From contig NZ_OY782855.1 in assembly GCF_963678425.1 (NCBI RefSeq), forward strand, positions 1,984,001-2,048,000: a stretch of DNA of 64,000 nucleotides, in the 5' to 3' direction. Source of the DNA: an uncultured Bacteroides sp. GTDB taxonomy: Bacteria > Bacteroidota > Bacteroidia > Bacteroidales > Bacteroidaceae. The translations under genes were made by a program, and so were the position numbers. The notes beneath the pieces are model-generated. The model was not told the DNA's origin. It was given only the letters and a program-made list of their open reading frames with translations, and did no database searches. Shown piece after piece: positions 24,394 through 34,158 of this stretch. Positions within the stretch are counted from its first letter, which is position 1; each line of letters opens with the position of its first letter.

Positions 24394-26796
24394 TTATTTT
24401 ATTATATTATTAACAGTCAATTTTATTTTCCCTTGATAAGGATTATCTATCACCAACCATTTACTTCCTTCGTTTGTGAGTATTACTTCTTTAAGTATAT
24501 TATCAGCAGGAATACATAGTAAGCCTTTAGCTTGTTTTACGTCAGATGAATAGACTGATAATTCAAGCTTTGTCCAGTCCATTTTATCGGTAGATTGTGC
24601 CAGAGTTATATGAGGTATTACCGCTCCGTTACGCACCAGAATTACTGCAGGAATATGACCGGCAGGTATTTTATTCCATCCGCTTTGATATACTTTCCCG
24701 GACTGATAGTCAATCCATTTACCTACAGGCAGATAAACATTTCGCTGAGTACCGTCTTCCATCATCGGGGCTACCATTATATCATTGCCAAACATATACT
24801 GATCTTCCACCAGCCATGCGCCCGGATCATCAGGAAATTCCACAAATAGCGCACGAACCATTGGCAAACCTTTCTCGGTACAGTTCTTTGCCTGAGCGTA
24901 GACATAAGGCATTAGTTTATATTTCATTTCGGCCGACTCACGGAAAGCTTTCGTAAACGATTCATTATACAGCCAAGGTTCTTTTGGAGGTGCACCATGA
25001 GCACGACTGTGAGAAGTAAGGAATCCAAAAGGAAGCCAACGGCGATAGAGCTCTTCCGGCGACTTCTGAACAAATCCTCCTATATCATGACTCCAGAAAG
25101 AAAAGCCGCTTAATCCCAAAGAAAGACCACCCCGAAGAGTTCCCTGCATACCAATATCGGTATTCGCAGCATCTCCACCCCAATGAATTGGATAACGTTG
25201 TGAACCTGCCCATGCACTTCGTGCCCAGATGATATGTTCATTATGAACACGATCTGTCACTTCAGCCACAGCTTTATTATATCGCAACGGATAGAGATTA
25301 TGTTCGTAAAGTCCACCTTTCCCCGATGCATAGAATCCGTTAAACGGTGCCGCTTCTCCAAAATCCACTTTAATTGCCCCAACACCTATTTTCAGTAATC
25401 CTGCTAACTTATCTTGATACCAGGCAACCGTCTGCGGATTGGAGAAGTCGAGCACCGCATCTTCATACGACATTTCACCATTTGCATTCTTTACATTCAT
25501 ACCTTTATCTACTATTTCTTTGAAATATTTATTCTTTGGCGTAAAATAAGTCAGCTGCCAAAGAGAAATATGAAAGCCATCGGACAGAAGATCTTTCACC
25601 ATCTTTTGAGGATTATTGAAACGACTGGGAGCAAAGACATAATCACATTGCCAGTCCGTTTCAAACCATCCGGTATCAAAATGAATCACATCAGCCGGAA
25701 TTTTATATTTCCTCAGATTTTTTGCCACATCATACCCTTCTTTCTCGCTGAAATAAGTAATGCGACTCATCCAAGTCCCAAAGCTCCACAAAGGAGGCAT
25801 GGGCGACTTACCTGTCAATTCTGTATATTCATTAAGAATATCTTTAGGATCTCCGAAAAAGACAAAAAGATCCAAAGCCTCATCAGCCATAAACAGTTTG
25901 TTAATGCCCGTATAAGTTGCTCCGAAATCACAGGTAACCGGAGCGGAAGTATGCATAAACATGCCGTAACCACGACTACTCATAAAGAAAGGAATAGGCT
26001 TGTACATCTGATCTGTTTCCGGACCTTGCGGATCGGTCACAAAAAGATTTACTTTCTGCCCCACTTTATTAAGGGAAGTAAACGACTCGCCACAACCAAC
26101 AATATTTTCTCCGGGCGAAAGTGTAAACACAGGATTTATGCTGCGAGAATTATCGCTGCCTCTTTTAATAAAATTAAAGGGAAGACTTTTCACCTGGGTG
26201 GAATCATTATCACACCATCGCCATGTATCTGTAAGTCGTTTGCCCATAGCATCCATCAGCGTAATTCTCCATGGGTTCTCTTCAACCAGGATAGATCCGT
26301 AAGCACTCTTATAAAGATGTCCACCTTTCACAGCAACATATTTCCATGAACGATCTTTTTCAGGAGCCTTTACCAGCATCAGAGACTCCGTCTCTTTTGG
26401 CTTCACCGGTGTAGTGAGCATCCTAATCCGCAAAGTGCGGGGAGTTATAAAATCAATAGTAAAGCTAAGATCGGGATTATTAGTGTAAGCTGTTCCGGGA
26501 AAATCAAGCATCTGCAGGTCTTGTGGCAACACAGTATTCGTATTAAATGCCTGACGGGCACACAACGTCTTACGTTTCCACTGAATTGTTCCGCTTGCCG
26601 AAGCAGGGTCGAAAGCAGAAAGTTTATCTGCAAAAAAAAGCGTATTGGTAAAATCGCCAAAATCGGTACTTACATCCATCGCCTGATTCATCAGATTAGG
26701 AGAGCCGCCGTTAATATTAAGCTGCGCAACTACCTTTACCGAAGAAAAAAGCAAAAGAGAAAAAGCAATCACCCATCCAGATCTGCATTTATTCAT
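24394..26796 (-). CDS. GH31 alpha-xylosidase / alpha-glucosidase (YicI-like)
   Basis: Exo-acting alpha-glycosidase of 800 aa with a signal peptide (residues 1-24, ending VVAQ), so periplasmic or surface-exposed. An N-terminal beta-sandwich is followed by the (beta/alpha)8 barrel. The nucleophile is Asp478 in GAIKVDFGEAAP and the acid/base Asp542 in HWGGDAANTDIG. DVIHFDTGWFETDWQCDYVF resembles the alpha-xylosidase YicI more than maltase-type GH31 enzymes, so alpha-xylosidase is favoured. The gene stands alone, with its own -7 element and terminator and without a susCD pair, which argues against a dedicated locus. Confidence 0.9.
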   Translation of the reverse strand: MNKCRSGWVIAFSLLLFSSVKVVAQLNINGGSPNLMNQAMDVSTDFGDFTNTLFFADKLSAFDPASASGTIQWKRKTLCARQAFNTNTVLPQDLQMLDFPGTAYTNNPDLSFTIDFITPRTLRIRMLTTPVKPKETESLMLVKAPEKDRSWKYVAVKGGHLYKSAYGSILVEENPWRITLMDAMGKRLTDTWRWCDNDSTQVKSLPFNFIKRGSDNSRSINPVFTLSPGENIVGCGESFTSLNKVGQKVNLFVTDPQGPETDQMYKPIPFFMSSRGYGMFMHTSAPVTCDFGATYTGINKLFMADEALDLFVFFGDPKDILNEYTELTGKSPMPPLWSFGTWMSRITYFSEKEGYDVAKNLRKYKIPADVIHFDTGWFETDWQCDYVFAPSRFNNPQKMVKDLLSDGFHISLWQLTYFTPKNKYFKEIVDKGMNVKNANGEMSYEDAVLDFSNPQTVAWYQDKLAGLLKIGVGAIKVDFGEAAPFNGFYASGKGGLYEHNLYPLRYNKAVAEVTDRVHNEHIIWARSAWAGSQRYPIHWGGDAANTDIGMQGTLRGGLSLGLSGFSFWSHDIGGFVQKSPEELYRRWLPFGFLTSHSRAHGAPPKEPWLYNESFTKAFRESAEMKYKLMPYVYAQAKNCTEKGLPMVRALFVEFPDDPGAWLVEDQYMFGNDIMVAPMMEDGTQRNVYLPVGKWIDYQSGKVYQSGWNKIPAGHIPAVILVRNGAVIPHITLAQSTDKMDWTKLELSVYSSDVKQAKGLLCIPADNILKEVILTNEGSKWLVIDNPYQGKIKLTVNNIIK

Positions 26797-26827
26797 AATA
26801 TTATCTTTAATTGTTAATTCCAGATAG

Positions 26828-26835
26828 CAAAAATA
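26828..26835 (-). promoter_or_regulatory. -7 element for GH31
   Basis: TATTTTTG on the minus strand, 31 bp upstream of the start codon; matches TAnnTTTG. No clear -33 element. Confidence 0.5.
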
Positions 26836-26951
26836 CTATGAATTATTTTTAACCTTATATATATTTTGTTTTTGGAAAGGGGGCAATATGTTTCATTTTT
26901 AAAATTAAGTCAAATTCCCTTCTTAAAAGGATCAGAAAAGCAAAAAAAGAT

Positions 26952-26959
26952 TATATTTG
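26952..26959 (+). promoter_or_regulatory. Upstream -7 element for aroC
   Basis: TATATTTG, 91 bp ahead of the aroC start codon; the first of two tandem matches to TAnnTTTG. Confidence 0.4.
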
Positions 26960-27016
26960 TATGCAAACCTTTCGAATTTATAAATGTTTTAATATTAATA
27001 TTAAAGAAAGATTAAT

Positions 27017-27024
27017 TATATTTG
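27017..27024 (+). promoter_or_regulatory. Proximal -7 element for aroC
   Basis: TATATTTG, 25 bp ahead of the aroC start codon. No -33 TTG is seen for either copy, so which is used is open. Confidence 0.5.
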
Positions 27025-27049
27025 CAATAATAAACTAAATATAAAAGCT

Positions 27050-28126
27050 ATGTTTAACTCATTCGGCAATATTTTCAGATTAAGTAGTTTCGGCGAGTCA
27101 CATGGAAAAGGAATCGGTGGAGTTATTGACGGTTTTCCGTCAGGAATAAAGATTGATCTGGACTTTGTTCAAAAGGAACTAGACAGACGCAGACCGGGTC
27201 AATCAAGTATTACTACCGACCGTAACGAGCAAGACAAAGTAGAATTCCTATCCGGTATTTTTAATGGGAAATCTACAGGTAGTCCAATTGGCTTTATTGT
27301 TTGGAATAAAAACCAGCAATCCAAAGATTATGAAAATATCAAAAATATCTTCCGACCGTCTCACGCGGACTATACTTATCAACTAAAGTATGGCGTCCGG
27401 GATTATCGCGGTGGCGGACGCTCTTCTGCCCGGGAAACCATTTCCCGTTGCGTAGCTGGTGCGTTGGCAAAGATTGCTTTGAAACAAATTGGCATAAACA
27501 TCACTGCTTTCACCTCGCAAGTAGGTTCTATCCGTTTGGAAGAAGACTATGATAAATACGATTTTTCAAAAATCGAGGAGACAGCTGTAAGATGCCCGGA
27601 TTTAGAGAAAGCGAAGAAAATGATAGATCTTATTTCCAAAATTAAGGAAGAGGGAGATACTATAGGCGGAGTAGTTACTTGTATAATAAAAGGATGCCCT
27701 ATTGGTCTTGGACAGCCAGTTTTCGGTAAACTTCACGCCGCTCTTGGCAATGCGATGTTAAGCATTAATGCAGCCAAAGCATTTGAATACGGGGATGGTT
27801 TCAAAGGATTAAAGCAAAAAGGATCGGAACAAAACGATGTGTTTTATAATCACGATGGCGTAATTGAGACCAAAACCAATCACTCCGGCGGCATTCAAGG
27901 CGGAATAAGCAACGGTGAGGATATTTATTTCCGCGTTGCATTTAAACCGGTGGCAACCATTCTTATGGAACAACACACCGTGAATCTCAATGGAGTTGAT
28001 ACCACATTGAAAGCAAAAGGAAGACATGATCCATGCGTACTCCCACGGGCAGTGCCTATCGTGGAAGCAATGGCAGCCATGACACTCCTGGATTATTATT
28101 TAATAGACAGGACCACACAATTATAA
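27050..28126 (+). CDS. aroC: Chorismate synthase
   Basis: Last enzyme of the shikimate pathway: 5-enolpyruvylshikimate-3-phosphate to chorismate, with reduced FMN. The 358-aa protein shows the signatures GESHGKGIGGVIDGFPSG near the N-terminus, DYRGGGRSSARETISR in the middle and GRHDPCVLPRAVPIVEAM at the C-terminus. FMN and substrate-binding His/Arg residues are present in all three. The first codons MFNSFGNIFR fit the family start. An M20 dipeptidase gene follows after 21 bp, probably in the same transcript. Confidence 0.97.
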   Translation: MFNSFGNIFRLSSFGESHGKGIGGVIDGFPSGIKIDLDFVQKELDRRRPGQSSITTDRNEQDKVEFLSGIFNGKSTGSPIGFIVWNKNQQSKDYENIKNIFRPSHADYTYQLKYGVRDYRGGGRSSARETISRCVAGALAKIALKQIGINITAFTSQVGSIRLEEDYDKYDFSKIEETAVRCPDLEKAKKMIDLISKIKEEGDTIGGVVTCIIKGCPIGLGQPVFGKLHAALGNAMLSINAAKAFEYGDGFKGLKQKGSEQNDVFYNHDGVIETKTNHSGGIQGGISNGEDIYFRVAFKPVATILMEQHTVNLNGVDTTLKAKGRHDPCVLPRAVPIVEAMAAMTLLDYYLIDRTTQL

Positions 28127-28147
28127 TATATTGGTTAAAAATTAGAA

Positions 28148-29515
28148 ATGAAACATATACAATCTTACATCACCCAGCACGAAACCCGGATGATGAATGA
28201 ACTTTTTAGTTTAATACGTATCCCTTCCATCAGTGCATTGCCGGAACATAAAAATGATATGATAGCATGTGCTCAACGATGGAAAGAGTTATTGCTGGAA
28301 GCGGGAGCAGATATGGCACAAGTGATGGCTTCTTCAGGAAATCCTATTGTCTACGGAGAAAAGATTGTTAACCCGAAAGCAAAAACAGTTTTGGTTTATG
28401 CACATTATGACGTGATGCCGGTTGAGCCACTTGATTTATGGAAAACAGATCCGTTTGAGCCGGAGATCAAAGATGGAAAAATATGGGCCAGAGGAGCCGA
28501 TGACGATAAAGGACAAGCATTTATTCAGGTTAAAGCATTTGAATACTTGCTTAAACATCAGCTTTTAAGGAATAATGTGAAGTTTATTTTTGAGGGAGAA
28601 GAAGAAATTGGTTCTCCCAGTTTGGAACAATTTTGCAGAGAACATAAAGAGTTATTAAAAGCAGACGTGATTCTTGTATCAGACACCAGCATGTTAGGGG
28701 CAGACCTTCCTTCACTCACAACAGGTTTACGGGGAGTAGCTTATTGGGATATAGAGGTAACAGGACCTAACCGCGACCTGCATTCAGGACACTTCGGAGG
28801 TGCTGTTGCCAATCCTATCAATGTTTTGTGCGGAATGCTAAGTAATATTCTTGACGAAAACGGAAAGATCACTATACCTCATTTTTATGACGATGTAGAA
28901 GAAGTGCCGGATGCCGAAAGAGCCATGATTGCTCAGATTCCATTTGATGAAGAAAAATATAAGAAATCCATTGGTGTAAATGAGCTGACCGGAGAAAAAG
29001 GTTATTCCACATTGGAGCGCAACAGCTGTCGTCCGTCATTTGATATTTGTGGTATCTGGGGTGGGCACACAGGTGAAGGATCAAAAACAATTATACCTTC
29101 TAAAGCATATGCTAAAGTATCTTGCCGGTTAGTTCCTAATCAGCAGCATTTAATTATAGATCAGCTATTTAAAGATTATATAGAGCAAACAGCACCGGAC
29201 ACTGTGCAGGTAAAAGTTACTCCTTCACACAGCGGTCAAGCCTACATGTGCCCTATCACTCACCCAGCCTATCTTGCTGCTGAAAAGGGTTTTGAAATAG
29301 CCTTTGGCAAAAAACCTCTGGCAGTACGTCGCGGAGGAAGTATTCCTATTATCTCCACATTTGAAGAAGTTCTGGGAATAAAGACAGTATTAATGGGCTT
29401 TGGATTGGAATCCAATGCAATTCATTCACCTAATGAAAGTTTCTCGCTAGACATTTTTCGCAAAGGAATCGAAGCCGTTGCTGAATTTCATTTAGCTTAT
29501 TCGAAAACTGAATAA
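28148..29515 (+). CDS. M20-family dipeptidase (CNDP/PepD-like)
   Basis: Zinc-dependent cytoplasmic dipeptidase of 455 aa. The first metal site is in VLVYAHYDVMPVEPLDLW, the bridging Asp in WARGADDDKGQ, and the general-base Glu pair in FEGEEEIGSPSLE. Further ligands lie at VSDTSML and near the C-terminal AIHSPNESF. A dimerisation (lid) domain sits in the middle (about residues 205-360). The length and the GADDDKGQ motif fit the carnosinase/DUG1-like branch. It is probably transcribed with aroC and ends at a strong terminator. No signal peptide is present. Confidence 0.92.
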   Translation: MKHIQSYITQHETRMMNELFSLIRIPSISALPEHKNDMIACAQRWKELLLEAGADMAQVMASSGNPIVYGEKIVNPKAKTVLVYAHYDVMPVEPLDLWKTDPFEPEIKDGKIWARGADDDKGQAFIQVKAFEYLLKHQLLRNNVKFIFEGEEEIGSPSLEQFCREHKELLKADVILVSDTSMLGADLPSLTTGLRGVAYWDIEVTGPNRDLHSGHFGGAVANPINVLCGMLSNILDENGKITIPHFYDDVEEVPDAERAMIAQIPFDEEKYKKSIGVNELTGEKGYSTLERNSCRPSFDICGIWGGHTGEGSKTIIPSKAYAKVSCRLVPNQQHLIIDQLFKDYIEQTAPDTVQVKVTPSHSGQAYMCPITHPAYLAAEKGFEIAFGKKPLAVRRGGSIPIISTFEEVLGIKTVLMGFGLESNAIHSPNESFSLDIFRKGIEAVAEFHLAYSKTE

Positions 29516-29653
29516 ATTCACAATATACCTTTATCAGGAAACTCAGAATTAAAGATTTACATCTTAACTCACACCAAAAACTGATTAAAAAGGTATTAAA
29601 CAGAAAAGTTATTCTTCTTCAACTTACTTTATATATAATGGAGATGAATATAC

Positions 29654-29699
29654 ATCAAGATGCTTTGTCATTAATGGCAAAGCATCTTGATATTTTTTT
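29654..29699 (+). terminator. Terminator of aroC-dipeptidase transcript
   Basis: Perfect 14-nt arms (29654-29667 and 29678-29691, core CAAGATGCTTTG) followed by ATTTTTTT. Confidence 0.85.
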
Positions 29700-29760
29700 G
29701 TTCTTTCTTTGTGTCTCACCAATGGACATAACTGTTTATTACACACCTAACCTTTTTAGA

Positions 29761-29842
29761 GTTCTGTACAGAAGATTTAATTCTTCTGTACAGAACAATT
29801 TATTCTTTTGTACAAAAGATATAATTGTTTTGTACAAAAGTT
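29761..29842. repeat. Array of four TGTACA palindromes, 22-bp period (lysS)
   Basis: TGTACA cores lie at 29765-29770, 29787-29792, 29809-29814 and 29831-29836, exactly 22 bp apart. Each is the centre of a 12-18-bp palindrome such as TTCTGTACAGAA or CTTTTGTACAAAAG. The array sits between the upstream terminator and the lysS promoter, about 75 bp upstream of its -33 element. A matching array lies ahead of folB (59530-59611). No ORF is associated. Confidence 0.85.
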
Positions 29843-29917
29843 AATTAATTCTCCACCAATAAAAATAAAAGTCTCGCTTACTCTTATCTTTCTAATAAAG
29901 AATTAGATGAGAATTCA

Positions 29918-29949
29918 TTGCGTTATATGAGAAATGTTTCGTACTTTTG
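29918..29949 (+). promoter_or_regulatory. lysS promoter
   Basis: TTG (29918-29920), a 21-bp spacer and TACTTTTG (29942-29949), 29 bp ahead of the lysS start codon. Confidence 0.65.
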
Positions 29950-29978
29950 CGACAAATTTGAGTTAATAAATAGTAAAA

Positions 29979-31712
29979 ATGAACCTATTAGAACTAAGCG
30001 AACAGGAAATTATCAGACGAAACAGCCTGAATGAATTGCGTGCTATGGGCATTGAACCATATCCCGCAGCCGAGTACGTAACCAATGCTTTCTCTACTGA
30101 TATAAAAGAAAAATTTGCAGACGATGAAAACGCAGAGCCGCGTAAAGTATCTGTGGCCGGTCGTATTATGAGCCGCCGCGTAATGGGCAAAGCCTCTTTC
30201 ATTGAATTACAAGATTCTAAAGGAAGAATCCAGGTTTATATCACTCGCGACGATATCTGTCCGGGAGAAAATAAAGATTTATACACCACAGTATTCAAAC
30301 GTTTGCTTGATCTTGGTGATTTTATCGGCATTGAAGGGTTTGTTTTCAAAACTCAAATGGGTGAAATCAGCATTCACGCTCAAAAACTTACTGTACTTTC
30401 AAAGTCTATCAAGCCACTTCCTATCGTGAAATACAAGGATGGTGTAGCTTATGATTCATTTGATGATCCGGAACTTCGTTACCGTCAGCGTTATGTTGAC
30501 CTGGTAGTTAACGAAGGAGTAAAAGATATTTTTATCAAGCGTAACAAAGTATATTCATCTATGCGTGAATACTTTAACGCTAAAGACTATATGGAAGTTG
30601 AAACTCCTATTCTGCAATCTATTCCAGGAGGAGCTTCTGCACGTCCGTTCATTACACATCACAATGCACTCGATATACCATTGTATCTTCGTATTGCTGA
30701 TGAACTTTATCTGAAACGTCTCATCGTAGGAGGATTTGAGGGAGTTTATGAATTCTCCAAGAACTTCCGTAACGAAGGTATGGACCGTACACATAATCCA
30801 GAGTTTACTTGCATGGAAATATATGTTTCTTACAAGGATTACAACTGGATGATGGACTTTACTGAAAAGATGCTCGATAAGATTTGTTTCGATGTTAACG
30901 GAACTCACGAAGTAAAAGTGGGCGATAATATAATCAGCTTCAAAGCTCCATTCAAACGTATTACAATGATTGACTCTATCAAAGAGTTTACAGGCATTGA
31001 TATAAACGGCATGAATGAAGAACAACTTCGTGAAGTATGCGCCAAAATTGGAGTTGAAGCAGATGAAACAATGGGTAAAGGTAAACTGATTGACGAAATA
31101 TTCGGCGAAAAATGTGAAGGTAATTACATACAACCTACTTTTATCACTGACTATCCTATTGAGATGTCACCGCTTTGCAAGCGTCACCGCGAAAATCCTG
31201 AACTAACAGAACGTTTTGAATTGATGGTTAACGGTAAAGAGTTATGTAATGCATACTCGGAGCTGAACGACCCGATTGATCAACTTGGCCGTTTCCAGGA
31301 TCAGCTTAAACTAAGCGAAAAGGGAGATGACGAAGCAATGTTCATTGATAACGACTTTGTTCGCTCTTTGGAATACGGTATGCCTCCTACTTCAGGAATG
31401 GGTATCGGTATGGACCGTCTGGTTATGCTGATGACCGGACAAACCACCATCCAGGAAGTACTGTTCTTCCCACAAATGCGTCCGGAAAAAATAGTAAAGA
31501 AAGATTCTGCAAATAAATATATGGAATTAGGTATTCCTGAAGATTGGGTACCTGTTATTCAAAAAGCCGGATATAACATGGTAGAAGATATGAAGGGTGT
31601 AAATCCTCAGAAACTTCACATGGAGATCTGTGGCGTTAATAAAAAATACAAACTGGAATTAAGTAGTCCAACAGTCAACGATGTTGCAGAATGGATCAAT
31701 AAGCTATCATAA
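29979..31712 (+). CDS. lysS: Lysyl-tRNA synthetase (class II)
   Basis: Charges tRNA-Lys with lysine in the cytoplasm (577 aa). The N-terminal anticodon-binding OB fold includes VAGRIMSRRVMGKASFIELQ (about residues 60-80). The class II core has motif 2 in FSKNFRNEGMDRTHNPEFT and motif 3 in GMGIGMDRLVMLMTGQ. The C-terminus extends about 70 residues past motif 3 (GIPEDWVPVIQKAGYNMVED onward), a tail seen in Bacteroidetes enzymes. It is the first gene of a lysS-gpsA-pgi run with gaps of 7 and 14 bp. Confidence 0.97.
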   Translation: MNLLELSEQEIIRRNSLNELRAMGIEPYPAAEYVTNAFSTDIKEKFADDENAEPRKVSVAGRIMSRRVMGKASFIELQDSKGRIQVYITRDDICPGENKDLYTTVFKRLLDLGDFIGIEGFVFKTQMGEISIHAQKLTVLSKSIKPLPIVKYKDGVAYDSFDDPELRYRQRYVDLVVNEGVKDIFIKRNKVYSSMREYFNAKDYMEVETPILQSIPGGASARPFITHHNALDIPLYLRIADELYLKRLIVGGFEGVYEFSKNFRNEGMDRTHNPEFTCMEIYVSYKDYNWMMDFTEKMLDKICFDVNGTHEVKVGDNIISFKAPFKRITMIDSIKEFTGIDINGMNEEQLREVCAKIGVEADETMGKGKLIDEIFGEKCEGNYIQPTFITDYPIEMSPLCKRHRENPELTERFELMVNGKELCNAYSELNDPIDQLGRFQDQLKLSEKGDDEAMFIDNDFVRSLEYGMPPTSGMGIGMDRLVMLMTGQTTIQEVLFFPQMRPEKIVKKDSANKYMELGIPEDWVPVIQKAGYNMVEDMKGVNPQKLHMEICGVNKKYKLELSSPTVNDVAEWINKLS

Positions 31713-31719
31713 AGGAAAC

Positions 31720-32715
31720 ATGAAATTACCCGGAAAAATAGCAATAATGGGCGGAGGAAGCTGGGCTACAGCTATCGCAAAGATAGTTCTGGCACAGGAT
31801 GGCAGTATCAATTGGTATATGCGTCGCGATGACCGTATTGCAGATTTTAAACGTTTAGGTCATAACCCTGCATATCTCACAGGAGTGAAATTTGACACCA
31901 AACGGATAAACTTCAGTTCCAACATCAATGATATTGTTAAAGACTCGGATACTTTAATTTTTGTAACCCCTTCTCCCTATCTTAAAATTCACTTGAAAAA
32001 GCTGAAAACAAAGATTAAGGATAAGTTTATTATTACTGCTATCAAAGGTATTGTTCCGGATGAGAATCTCATCGTTTCAGAATATTTATCCCAGGAATAC
32101 GGGGTACCCGAAGAAAACATTGCCGTGCTCGGAGGGCCGTGTCATGCAGAGGAGGTTGCACTGGAACGTCTCTCCTATTTAACCGTGGCTTGTCCGGATA
32201 AAGACAAGGCAAGTATCTTTGCCCGCAAACTGGCTAGTAATTATATAAAGACATCTGTCAGCGACGATGTAGCGGGTATAGAATATGGTTCGGTACTTAA
32301 GAATGTATATGCCATTGCTGCAGGAATCTGTAGCGGATTAAAGTATGGCGATAACTTTCAGGCAGTGCTTATATCGAACGCTGTTCAGGAAATGAACCGT
32401 TTCCTCAACACTGTTTATCCAATTAACCGGAACATTGACGACTCTGCTTATCTTGGCGACCTGCTGGTTACTGCATACTCCAACTTTAGCCGTAACCGTA
32501 CCTTCGGAACGATGATTGGTCGTGGGTATTCAGTAAAAAGTGCACAGATAGAGATGGAAATGATTGCCGAAGGATATTACGGGACCAAATGTATCAAAGA
32601 GATAAATAAACACTATCATGTAAATATGCCAATCCTTGATGCTGTTTACAATATATTATACGAAAAAATCTCTCCTGCTATAGAAATTAAATTATTAACT
32701 GATTCGTTCAGATAA
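31720..32715 (+). CDS. gpsA: NAD(P)-dependent glycerol-3-phosphate dehydrogenase
   Basis: Makes sn-glycerol-3-phosphate for phospholipid synthesis from dihydroxyacetone phosphate (331 aa). The N-terminal Rossmann fold has IAIMGGGSWATAIAKIV. The catalytic Lys lies in GIEYGSVLKNVYAIAAG and GDLLVTAYSNFSRNRTFG marks the C-terminal domain. An earlier ATG at 31681 would overlap lysS; MKLPGKI at 31720 is chosen because AAAGGAAA precedes it and it begins just before the Rossmann strand. It lies between lysS and pgi. Confidence 0.95.
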   Translation: MKLPGKIAIMGGGSWATAIAKIVLAQDGSINWYMRRDDRIADFKRLGHNPAYLTGVKFDTKRINFSSNINDIVKDSDTLIFVTPSPYLKIHLKKLKTKIKDKFIITAIKGIVPDENLIVSEYLSQEYGVPEENIAVLGGPCHAEEVALERLSYLTVACPDKDKASIFARKLASNYIKTSVSDDVAGIEYGSVLKNVYAIAAGICSGLKYGDNFQAVLISNAVQEMNRFLNTVYPINRNIDDSAYLGDLLVTAYSNFSRNRTFGTMIGRGYSVKSAQIEMEMIAEGYYGTKCIKEINKHYHVNMPILDAVYNILYEKISPAIEIKLLTDSFR

Positions 32716-32729
32716 TACCATTACAAATC

Positions 32730-34073
32730 ATGAAAAATATTAGTTTAAACATCGGAAAAACTTTAGGATTTATTTCTAAAGATGCTGTAAATGCTTATGA
32801 ATCTCAGGTGAAAACTTGCAGTGAAACATTAAACAACGGTACAGGTAAAGGAAACGATTTTTTAGGATGGCTTAATCTACCGTCATCTATCAGCAAAGAA
32901 CATCTGGCAGACCTTCAGGCAACTGCTAAGGTGCTTCGTGAGAACTGTGAAGTAGTTGTTGTAGCGGGTATCGGCGGCAGCTATCTGGGTGCACGTGCTG
33001 TAATAGAAGCATTATCAGATAGTTTTGCCTTACTAAAAGAAAAGAAAGACGGTCCTGTTATGATCTATGCAGGACATAACATCAGTGAAGATTACATCTG
33101 CGAACTGACTGATTATTTAAAAGATAGGAAGTTCGGTGTAATTAATATATCAAAATCAGGAACAACAACTGAAACAGCTTTGGCTTTCCGTCTGCTGAAA
33201 AAGCAATGCGAAGATCAAAGAGGTAAGGAAACTGCTAAGAAATGTATCGTGGCAGTAACTGATGCAAAAAAAGGTGCTGCAAGAGTTACAGCAGACAAGG
33301 AAGGATACAAAACATTTATTATTCCTGACAATGTGGGCGGACGTTTTTCAGTCCTAACTCCTGTGGGTTTACTTCCAATCGCTGTGGCTGGTTTTGATAT
33401 TGAACAGCTGGTTGCCGGAGCTGCAAAAATGGAAGAAGTATGCGGACTGAATATTCCTTTCAGTGAAAATCCTGCAGCAATCTATGCAGCTACCCGTAAC
33501 GAACTTTACAAGAGTGGAAAGAAAATTGAAATATTGGTAAACTTCCATCCCAAACTTCACTACGTTATGGAATGGTGGAAGCAACTTTACGGAGAATCTG
33601 AAGGAAAAGAAAACAAAGGCATCTTCCCTGCTGCCGTAGACTTCTCTACAGACCTGCACTCTATGGGACAATGGATTCAGGAAGGTGAACGCACTATTTT
33701 CGAAACAGTAATTTCCATTGAAACTCCAAATAAGAAAGTGGTAGTTCCTTCTGACGAAGCAAATCTGGACGGACTTAACTTCCTTGCCGGCAAACGGGTG
33801 GATGAAGTAAATAAGATGGCTGAACTTGGTACACAGATCGCTCACGTAGACGGTGGAGTTCCAAACATACACATTAGTTTACCACAATTGAACGAATATT
33901 ATATCGGTCAGTTATTCTATTTCTTTGAGAAAGCTTGCGGAATCAGCGGCTATATCCTCGGTGTGAATCCATTTAACCAACCAGGAGTTGAAGCATACAA
34001 AAAGAATATGTTTGCATTGCTCAACAAACCGGGCTACGAAGAAGAATCAAAGGCTATTCAGGCACGCCTGTAA
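32730..34073 (+). CDS. pgi: Glucose-6-phosphate isomerase
   Basis: Interconverts glucose-6-phosphate and fructose-6-phosphate (447 aa, the shorter form common in Firmicutes and Bacteroidetes). Sugar-isomerase signatures are visible: VVAGIGGSYLGARAVIEAL, then INISKSGTTTETALAF for phosphate binding, and the C-terminal NPFNQPGVEAYKKNMF with the ring-opening Lys. GGRFSVLTPVGLLP is also present. It is the last gene of the lysS operon and ends at a bidirectional terminator. Confidence 0.97.
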   Translation: MKNISLNIGKTLGFISKDAVNAYESQVKTCSETLNNGTGKGNDFLGWLNLPSSISKEHLADLQATAKVLRENCEVVVVAGIGGSYLGARAVIEALSDSFALLKEKKDGPVMIYAGHNISEDYICELTDYLKDRKFGVINISKSGTTTETALAFRLLKKQCEDQRGKETAKKCIVAVTDAKKGAARVTADKEGYKTFIIPDNVGGRFSVLTPVGLLPIAVAGFDIEQLVAGAAKMEEVCGLNIPFSENPAAIYAATRNELYKSGKKIEILVNFHPKLHYVMEWWKQLYGESEGKENKGIFPAAVDFSTDLHSMGQWIQEGERTIFETVISIETPNKKVVVPSDEANLDGLNFLAGKRVDEVNKMAELGTQIAHVDGGVPNIHISLPQLNEYYIGQLFYFFEKACGISGYILGVNPFNQPGVEAYKKNMFALLNKPGYEEESKAIQARL

Positions 34074-34091
34074 CCCTTATTTTATAAAAAA

Positions 34092-34134
34092 GAAAAATCC
34101 TCAGAACCTTATCGGTCTGAGGATTTTCTTTTTT
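34092..34134. terminator. Bidirectional terminator between pgi and lipoprotein gene
   Basis: Inverted arms AATCCTCAG (34096-34104) and CTGAGGATT (34117-34125), with A-run and T-run flanks. It serves two convergent genes. Confidence 0.8.
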
Positions 34135-34158
34135 CCTTTCAAGAAAGTTTTTTCTATC

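Noticed and set aside
25414..26349. 311-codon ORF opposite the GH31 gene
   Set aside because: Lies entirely antisense to a well-conserved glycosidase; His/Ile-rich composition typical of a shadow frame.
29761..29842. Short regularly spaced repeats resembling a CRISPR array
   Set aside because: Only four units, each a short palindrome with near-identical intervening sequence, 22-bp period and no cas genes; CRISPR repeats and unique spacers are absent.
29638..29844. 68-codon ORF behind the dipeptidase gene
   Set aside because: It runs straight through a strong terminator and the TGTACA array, so it cannot be a normal gene.
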